DNA from: Saprospiraceae bacterium | GTDB taxonomy: Bacteria > Bacteroidota > Bacteroidia > Chitinophagales > Saprospiraceae | Assembly (NCBI GenBank): GCA_020628755.1 | Contig: JAHDEQ010000221.1 | Coordinates: 1-6,718 of the forward strand | Length of the DNA: 6,718 bases | Direction of reading: 5' to 3' | Shown: positions 1 to 4,571 of the stretch, piece after piece | Layout of the letters: each line of letters opens with the position of its first letter | Numbering within the stretch: position 1 is the stretch's first letter | Translations under genes and position numbers: made by a program | Notes under the pieces: generated by a model | Told to the model about the DNA's origin: nothing | Databases searched by the model: none | The model's input: the letters and a program-made list of their open reading frames with translations, nothing else

Positions 1-782
1 GCTTTGCGGATGAAGTCCAATATTTGTTCTCGTTCTGGCGAAACATCAATTGTTGTTTCAACCGTTTCGAGCGACTGCGCCATATTATTTCCTTTGACAA
101 AAAGGATGCGATAAATATCTTGAATAGAATTAATTTGTTGTTCGGAGTAACCTCTTCTGCCTAAGCCTACGGAGTTGACACCAACATAAGACAGAGGTTC
201 TCTCGCTGCTTTGACGTAAGGTGGTACGCTTTTGCGTACCAGTGAACCACCAGCCACAAAACTGTGCGCTCCAATACGTGTAAATTGTTGTACCGCAACC
301 ATACCTTCCAAAATGGCAAAATCATCAATATTTACATGACCTGCTAGGTTTACATTATTGGCCAAAATAACATTATTCCCAATTTGGCAATCATGCGCCA
401 CATGAACATAAGCCATCAAAAGACAATTGCTTCCGATATTGGTTTCCCAAGCCTCTTTGGTAGCACGATTAATGGTAACAAACTCACGAATCGTCGTATT
501 ATCACCAATATTTACTGTTGTATATTCCCCTTCATATTTGAGGTCTTGCGGTAAGCCGCCAACGACTGCCCCTGGATAAATTTTACAACGATTACCGATG
601 CGACAACCTCTTAGAATAGTCACATTAGGACCAATCCAGCAATCGTCACCGATTTCGACATCTTTATCAATAAAAGTAAATGACCCGATGGAGGTATTTT
701 TTCCAATTTTTGCTGTAGGGTGAACATCTACCAGTCTTTGGTTTTGGGTGTGGGTGTGTGGTTGAATTTGATTTAGCTTCAT
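1..782 (-). CDS. lpxA: LpxA, acyl-ACP--UDP-N-acetylglucosamine O-acyltransferase (3' end cut by window edge)
   Basis: LpxA transfers a 3-hydroxyacyl chain from ACP to the 3-OH of UDP-GlcNAc, the first step of lipid A synthesis, in the cytoplasm. The minus-strand frame opens at ATG 782-780 and stays open to the edge: 260 complete residues, against 262 in E. coli, so only the last few codons and the stop are missing. Residues about 15-190 are hexapeptide repeats ([IV]G-x4) forming a left-handed beta helix, followed by a helical C-terminus. The active-site segment HVAHDC carries H127 and H130; H130 matches E. coli catalytic H125. H149 matches H144, and G178 matches G173, the residue linked to long-chain selection in E. 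coli. E. coli H160 is replaced by Q165. The start overlaps the lpxC-fabZ stop as ATGA, suggesting translational coupling. The family is certain; acyl length is not readable from sequence. Confidence 0.96.
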   Translation of the reverse strand, partial: MKLNQIQPHTHTQNQRLVDVHPTAKIGKNTSIGSFTFIDKDVEIGDDCWIGPNVTILRGCRIGNRCKIYPGAVVGGLPQDLKYEGEYTTVNIGDNTTIREFVTINRATKEAWETNIGSNCLLMAYVHVAHDCQIGNNVILANNVNLAGHVNIDDFAILEGMVAVQQFTRIGAHSFVAGGSLVRKSVPPYVKAAREPLSYVGVNSVGLGRRGYSEQQINSIQDIYRILFVKGNNMAQSLETVETTIDVSPEREQILDFIRK

Positions 783-2170
783 ATTGCAGTTCTTCTGACA
801 ATTTGCGCCGTCAAATCAGCCTCCGAAACGAGGCGATTTCCGACATAGGCGGTGGCAAACATTTGTACAATACCCCTACGAATAGGAGCTTTAAGTTCTA
901 ATTTAAAAATTAAGGTATCACCAGGTGTTACCTTGTATTTGAATTTCGCATTGTCTATTTTAAGAAAATACGTGTCCCAGTTTTCGGGGTCGGGCACTGT
1001 TGAAAGTGCGAGGATGCCTCCTGTTTGAGCCATTGCTTCAATTTGGAGGACACCGGGGAACACGGGATTATTGGGAAAGTGACCTTGAAAAAAGTTTTCG
1101 TTAAAGGTAACGTTTTTAATACCCACAACGTGGCTTTCGGTCAGTTCAATTATTTTATCTACCAACAAAAACGGATAGCGATGCGGTAACATCGAGGCTA
1201 TCTGAACCGTGTTTAATAAAGGTTCTTTATTGGGGTCATAGGTTGGTTTGCCTTTGAGTTTTTTATCGGTTTGCAATTGCTTTTTGAGCAGTTTCGCAAA
1301 CTCAATATTGACAGTATGTCCAGGCTTGGTAGCAATAATTTTTCCTTTAATCCTAGCTCCAACAAGGGTCAAATCTCCTACTACATCAAGGAGTTTGTGC
1401 CGTGCTGGCTCATTTTCAAACGCCAAATTGACGGTATTCAATATACCTTTTTCGACTTTTATTTGTTTTTTGCCCAATTTTGACGCTAAGTTGGCACAAC
1501 GCTCCTCGTCCATATCGTCATTGGCAATGACGATAGCATTGTCTAAATCTCCACCTTTAATAAGGTTTTGGTCTAACAAATGTTCTAACTCATGTACAAA
1601 AACAAAGGTGCGGCAAGCAGCAATTTCTTTTGGATAGTCCTCAATATGGTCTAAAGAAGCATATTGATGTCCGAGCACACTTGAATTAAAATCAATTAAA
1701 GTATAAACCTGAAAATCATTAGCTGGCAAAGCCAATAATTCTGAACCTGTAGCTTCGTCTTTAAAAGCTATTGGTTTTTGAATTTCAAGATAAGTGCGAT
1801 CTTGGGCTTGTTCTTCGATTTCGGCCGACAAAATTTCTTGTACAAAAAGCTTGGCACTCCCATCTAAAATTGGCACTTCGGGGCCGTCAATTTCTATCAA
1901 GGCATTGTCCACTCCACAGCCTGTCAAAGCCGACAAAAGGTGTTCGACTGTCGAAACCGAAGCCTCGCCATTTTGAAGGGTCGTACTTCTGTTGGTAGAA
2001 ACAACTTTATTGACATCGGCAGGAATAAGCGGCGTACCTTCCAAGTCGGTTCGTTTGAACTTGAAGCCGAAGTTGCAATCGGCTGGATGTATTTGTATAG
2101 TTGCTTCAGCACCAGTGTGTAGCCCAACTCCTTTGAAAGAGATTGATTTTTTGATGGTCTGCTGTCTCAT
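779..2170 (-). CDS. lpxC-fabZ: Bifunctional LpxC/FabZ: UDP-3-O-acyl-GlcNAc deacetylase fused to 3-hydroxyacyl-ACP dehydratase
   Basis: A 463-residue fusion. Residues 1-305 are LpxC, the zinc deacetylase for the committed step of lipid A synthesis. The segment STVEHLLSAL gives E76 and zinc ligand H77, ARHKLLDVVGD gives ligands H258 and D262, and KPGH gives H285, matching E. coli E78, H79, H238, D242 and H265. Residues about 316-463 are FabZ, the hot-dog-fold dehydratase of fatty-acid elongation: MLPHRYPFLLVD, then GHFPNNPVFPG with catalytic H364, then GVLQIEAMAQ with catalytic E378. Both halves have the usual length for stand-alone enzymes (305 and 151 residues in E. coli), so both are expected to be active, joined by a short Lys-rich linker (about 301-316). 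The fusion is characteristic of Bacteroidota. The start at 2170 gives the normal LpxC N-terminus (TIKKSISFKGVGLHTG). It lies 38 bp downstream of lpxD, and its stop overlaps the lpxA start. Confidence 0.98.
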   Translation of the reverse strand: MRQQTIKKSISFKGVGLHTGAEATIQIHPADCNFGFKFKRTDLEGTPLIPADVNKVVSTNRSTTLQNGEASVSTVEHLLSALTGCGVDNALIEIDGPEVPILDGSAKLFVQEILSAEIEEQAQDRTYLEIQKPIAFKDEATGSELLALPANDFQVYTLIDFNSSVLGHQYASLDHIEDYPKEIAACRTFVFVHELEHLLDQNLIKGGDLDNAIVIANDDMDEERCANLASKLGKKQIKVEKGILNTVNLAFENEPARHKLLDVVGDLTLVGARIKGKIIATKPGHTVNIEFAKLLKKQLQTDKKLKGKPTYDPNKEPLLNTVQIASMLPHRYPFLLVDKIIELTESHVVGIKNVTFNENFFQGHFPNNPVFPGVLQIEAMAQTGGILALSTVPDPENWDTYFLKIDNAKFKYKVTPGDTLIFKLELKAPIRRGIVQMFATAYVGNRLVSEADLTAQIVRRTAI

Positions 2171-2194
2171 TAGTATTTAATTTTTTTGAAGATG

Positions 2195-2202
2195 CAAAAG
2201 TA
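2195..2202 (-). promoter_or_regulatory. TAnnTTTG -7-type element ahead of lpxC-fabZ
   Basis: Read on the minus strand this is TACTTTTG, an exact match to the Bacteroidota -7 consensus TAnnTTTG, 24 nt before the lpxC-fabZ ATG and just after the lpxD stop. No clear TTTG is seen at the expected -33 spacing. It may be an internal promoter letting lpxC-fabZ and lpxA be made independently of lpxD, or a chance match in AT-rich DNA. Confidence 0.35.
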
Positions 2203-2208
2203 CGGAAA

Positions 2209-3240
2209 TCAGCTTATTTCTTTAAGTTTTTTCTCTAATTCATTGATTTTCTTGACCAAACTAGGTAAATTTTTAAAAGCTGCATAGGCTTTCAAATAGG
2301 TTTTGTAGTCAATTGCAGGATAACCATAAAGAGCTTGATTTTCTTTTCTTACAGATTTAGTCACACCACTCTGCGCCTGAATCTTTGTACCGTTGGGTAT
2401 CTTTAGATGCCCAACGATGCCTGCCTGACCACCTACAACCACATTATCGCCAATTTTGGTACTTCCTGCCACACCTGCTTGCGCTGCCAAGACTGTATTT
2501 TGACCAATTTCTACATTATGGGCAATCATTATCAAGTTGTCCAACTTTGTCCCTTTATGAATAATTGTTGAACCCATCGTAGCACGATCAACTGTCGTAT
2601 TAGAACCAATCTCAACATCGTCTTCTATAATAACATTACCAATTTGAGCTATCTTTTTATACGAGCCGTCTTCTTGTGATGCAAAGCCAAAACCATCACC
2701 TCCAATCACCACATTGGAATGCAAAATACAGTTGTTTCCGATTTGACAATCATGGTGTATTTTTACGCCAGGATATAAAATTACATTGTCGCCAATTTGG
2801 ACATTATCGCCAATAAATACTTGGGGATAAATAGTACAATTTGCCCCTACTCTACTATTTTTTGAAAGAATTGTAAAATCTCCAATTGATGTTTGTTCGC
2901 CTACTTTTGCACTTTCGTGAATAGACGATTTTTCGGAAATGCCTACATCAGCAATTTGGCGATTGCCAAATTGCTCCAACAAAATCGCAACACTAGCATA
3001 AACATCTTTTACTCGAATCAACGTTGTAGAAATGGCTTGGCTGGGCTGAAAATCATCAGCAACCAAAAGAATAGTCGCCTTTGTGTTGTACACATAGGCT
3101 TCGTACTTGGGGTTGGCAAAAAAACATATCGTTCCTTCTTGGCTTTCTTCGATTTTACTAGCGGCATGTACTGTAGCATCAGGATTGCCTTCAACTGTAC
3201 CATTAAGTAGTTTTGCTAATTGCTTTGCTGTGATTTGCAT
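2209..3240 (-). CDS. lpxD: LpxD, UDP-3-O-(3-hydroxyacyl)glucosamine N-acyltransferase
   Basis: LpxD N-acylates UDP-3-O-acyl-glucosamine, the third step of lipid A synthesis, in the cytoplasm. With the start at 3240 the protein has 343 residues, against 341 in E. coli. Residues 1-100 are the N-terminal uridine-binding domain (MQITAKQLAKLLNG, then TICFFANPKYE). Residues about 100-300 are hexapeptide repeats of the left-handed beta helix, including IGGDGFGFA (about 179-187). The segment IAHNVEIG carries H241, matching E. coli catalytic H239, and GHLKIP carries H278. The C-terminus is a Lys/Glu-rich helix (KKINELEKKLKEI). An in-frame ATG at 3303 would add 21 residues unlike any LpxD. The start at 3240 is preferred because it gives the family N-terminus and because the promoter element at 3246-3253 lies inside that extension. 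It is the first gene of the lpxD / lpxC-fabZ / lpxA cluster and divergent from hemC. Confidence 0.97.
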   Translation of the reverse strand: MQITAKQLAKLLNGTVEGNPDATVHAASKIEESQEGTICFFANPKYEAYVYNTKATILLVADDFQPSQAISTTLIRVKDVYASVAILLEQFGNRQIADVGISEKSSIHESAKVGEQTSIGDFTILSKNSRVGANCTIYPQVFIGDNVQIGDNVILYPGVKIHHDCQIGNNCILHSNVVIGGDGFGFASQEDGSYKKIAQIGNVIIEDDVEIGSNTTVDRATMGSTIIHKGTKLDNLIMIAHNVEIGQNTVLAAQAGVAGSTKIGDNVVVGGQAGIVGHLKIPNGTKIQAQSGVTKSVRKENQALYGYPAIDYKTYLKAYAAFKNLPSLVKKINELEKKLKEIS

Positions 3241-3245
3241 GGGCG

Positions 3246-3253
3246 CAAAGGTA
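3246..3253 (-). promoter_or_regulatory. TAnnTTTG -7-type promoter element of lpxD
   Basis: The minus strand reads TACCTTTG followed by CGCCC and then the lpxD ATG. The match to the Bacteroidota -7 consensus is exact. No clear -33 TTTG is found 19-21 bp upstream. Transcription from this element would begin within a few bases of the ATG, giving a leaderless or nearly leaderless mRNA. It also argues against the longer lpxD start at 3303. Confidence 0.55.
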
Positions 3254-3310
3254 GAAATTTGTTTTGATTTGGAGGGGTTTGGATTGTATCGTATGTAAAA
3301 CAAATTTCTT

Positions 3311-3403
3311 TACTTAAAGTGTAGGGTGTCGCAGTTGCAAATTGCGACAAGCATCTGCAATATGCTGTGGTATTAGCTTTACTAAACGCTCCCCTACTTA
3401 AAT
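3311..3403. repeat. Small structured element bounded by TACTTAAA copies (REP- or MITE-like candidate)
   Basis: TACTTAAA occurs at 3311-3318 and again at 3395-3402. Just inside or overlapping these copies are GTAGGG (3321-3326) and its complement CCCTAC (3392-3397). Between them lie a strong hairpin at 3328-3348 (arms GTCGCAGTT and AATTGCGAC, one G-T wobble, 3-nt loop) and a second weak one at 3350-3366 (arms AGCAT and ATGCT). No coding potential is seen. The arrangement resembles a small non-autonomous repeat, but it could also be a cis-regulatory structure between the divergent genes. An 8-bp repeat alone could be chance. Confidence 0.4.
3328..3348. promoter_or_regulatory. Near-perfect palindrome / hairpin in the lpxD-hemC intergenic region
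   Basis: The arms GTCGCAGTT (3328-3336) and AATTGCGAC (3340-3348) pair over 9 positions, one of them G-T, around the loop GCA. This stem is more GC-rich than its surroundings. There is no T-run after it on either strand, so it is not an intrinsic terminator. It could be a dimeric regulator site or the core of a dispersed repeat; the sequence does not decide. Confidence 0.45.
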
Positions 3404-3415
3404 GCTGCCCACAAG

Positions 3416-3447
3416 TTTAGGAAAGCAGCTAAGTTCTACTATCTTTG
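3416..3447 (+). promoter_or_regulatory. Predicted hemC promoter (-33 TTTA, -7 TATCTTTG)
   Basis: TATCTTTG at 3440-3447 matches the Bacteroidota -7 consensus TAnnTTTG. TTTA at 3416-3419, one base from the -33 TTTG, lies 20 bp upstream, the expected spacing. The predicted transcript would have a leader of roughly 30 nt ending in an A/T-rich stretch before the ATG at 3484, with no Shine-Dalgarno sequence, as usual in this phylum. Confidence 0.55.
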
Positions 3448-3483
3448 TCGTTAAAGGTAAATCCTTAAATTTTATTAAAAATA

Positions 3484-4377
3484 ATGTCAAAGACCATCCG
3501 AATAGGCACACGTGGAAGCAAGTTGGCTTTGTGGCAAGCCAACTATACCAAAGATTTGCTCGCAGCAGTTGATGTAGAAGCTGAGTTAGTTATCATAAAA
3601 ACCCAAGGCGATAAAATACAACATTTGGGTTTTGATAAATTAGAAGGCAAAGGTTTTTTTACAAAAGAAATTGAAGATGCGCTTTTACGAGGCGATATTG
3701 ATATGGCTGTTCACTCCATGAAAGATTTGCCTACAGAACAACCTGAAGGGCTAGTTATTGGAGGTGTATCTTATCGTGCCAATCCGTCGGATAGCTTGCT
3801 AATCGTAAAAGACAAAATTGCACATGACAAGATATTAAGATTACCTAAGAATGCTATAGTCGGAACTTCCTCTGCTAGACGCAAAGCTCAACTTTTGCAC
3901 TTTCGTAATGATATTGAGCTAAAAGATATCAGAGGCAATGTACCTACTCGTATTCAAAAACTACGCAATGGAGATTTTGATGCGATTCTCTTGGCGGCAG
4001 CAGGTTTGGAACGTCTGGAAATTGACATTGCGGACTTGGAATGTATTCAATTCAACCCAAAAGAATTTGTGCCAGCACCTGCCCAGGGCGTGCTGGCTTG
4101 GCAATGCTGTAAAGAAGATATTCCCACTCGAAAAATTATTCAAAAAATACATCATCCCGAAGTTTCGACTTGTACCAATGTAGAACGAAAAGTTTTGCAA
4201 TTGCTAGAAGGTGGTTGCCATATGCCAATGGGAGCTTATTGTATGCAAGATGCACAAGGCAATTATCACTTGTGGGTAGCCAAAGCGGAGCAGTGGGATA
4301 GTCCTTTGACCACAATTCGATTATCAAGTTCCACAAAGTTTGGTTTGGCAGAACAAGCACTTGAAAAACTAAGCTAA
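3484..4377 (+). CDS. hemC: HemC, porphobilinogen deaminase (hydroxymethylbilane synthase)
   Basis: HemC joins four porphobilinogen molecules into hydroxymethylbilane in tetrapyrrole (heme) synthesis, in the cytoplasm. It has 297 residues, slightly shorter than the 313 of E. coli, with all landmarks present. These are the N-terminal RIGTRGSKLALWQA (6-19), HSMKDLP with catalytic D81 (E. coli D84), SSARRKAQ with R132 and R133, DIRGNVPTR with R150 and R156 (substrate-binding arginines), PAPAQGVLAWQC (198-208), and GGCHMPMG with C245, the attachment site of the dipyrromethane cofactor (E. coli C242). The start at 3484 gives the normal family N-terminus. It stands alone on the plus strand, divergent from lpxD and 194 bp before the exported-protein gene. 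No other heme gene is adjacent within the window. A complete, probably functional gene. Confidence 0.98.
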   Translation: MSKTIRIGTRGSKLALWQANYTKDLLAAVDVEAELVIIKTQGDKIQHLGFDKLEGKGFFTKEIEDALLRGDIDMAVHSMKDLPTEQPEGLVIGGVSYRANPSDSLLIVKDKIAHDKILRLPKNAIVGTSSARRKAQLLHFRNDIELKDIRGNVPTRIQKLRNGDFDAILLAAAGLERLEIDIADLECIQFNPKEFVPAPAQGVLAWQCCKEDIPTRKIIQKIHHPEVSTCTNVERKVLQLLEGGCHMPMGAYCMQDAQGNYHLWVAKAEQWDSPLTTIRLSSSTKFGLAEQALEKLS

Positions 4378-4403
4378 ACTGTCTTTATTTAAGGAAAATT
4401 CTT

Positions 4404-4441
4404 TTAATTAGTACCTCTTATCTTTTATTTTTGCTAATTAA
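4404..4441. repeat. AT-rich inverted repeat downstream of hemC
   Basis: TTAATTAG (4404-4411) and CTAATTAA (4434-4441) are perfect complements. Allowing one T-G pair the stem reaches 10 bp around an 18-nt loop. It could form in the hemC 3' end, but it is entirely A/T except one pair and lacks an immediate T-tract, so it is at best a weak terminator. It overlaps the predicted promoter of the next gene and might instead be an operator. Confidence 0.3.
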
Positions 4442-4453
4442 TACTTATTTTTG
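4423..4453 (+). promoter_or_regulatory. Candidate promoter of the exported-protein gene (TATTTTTG)
   Basis: TATTTTTG at 4446-4453 fits TAnnTTTG, and TTTT at 4423-4426, one base from the -33 TTTG, is 19 bp upstream. A second TATTTTTG lies at 4426-4433. The leader to the ATG at 4572 would be about 110 nt. The local sequence is strongly A/T-rich, so chance matches are likely. Confidence 0.35.
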
Positions 4454-4571
4454 AATAGTTGAATTTTATAAAATATTATATTTCAAATCAATTATATGTC
4501 AACTATCTAGTCCTATCAACCATTAATCTCCCAAACAAACCTAATTTTTTTTAACCACTTTTTTACAATAA

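Noticed and set aside
1248..1637. 129-codon plus-strand open frame opposite lpxC-fabZ
   Set aside because: It lies wholly inside the well-supported lpxC domain, its product resembles no known protein, and it has no promoter or coding signature of its own.
2893..3210. 105-codon plus-strand open frame opposite lpxD
   Set aside because: It is antisense to conserved LpxD coding sequence, and the translated product has no recognisable features.
3241..3303. In-frame upstream extension of lpxD starting at ATG 3303
   Set aside because: The extra 21 residues are not LpxD-like, and the segment contains the probable promoter element TACCTTTG. The start at 3240 gives the family N-terminus and a normal length of 343.
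3404..3429. GCTGC/GCAGC inverted repeat overlapping the hemC -33 region
   Set aside because: The arms are only 5 bp with a 16-nt loop, expected by chance in a region this size.
4391..4405. Possible hairpin terminator right after hemC (AAGGAA / TTCTTT)
   Set aside because: The stem would be about six pairs with a wobble and a 2-nt loop, too tight and weak to call a terminator.
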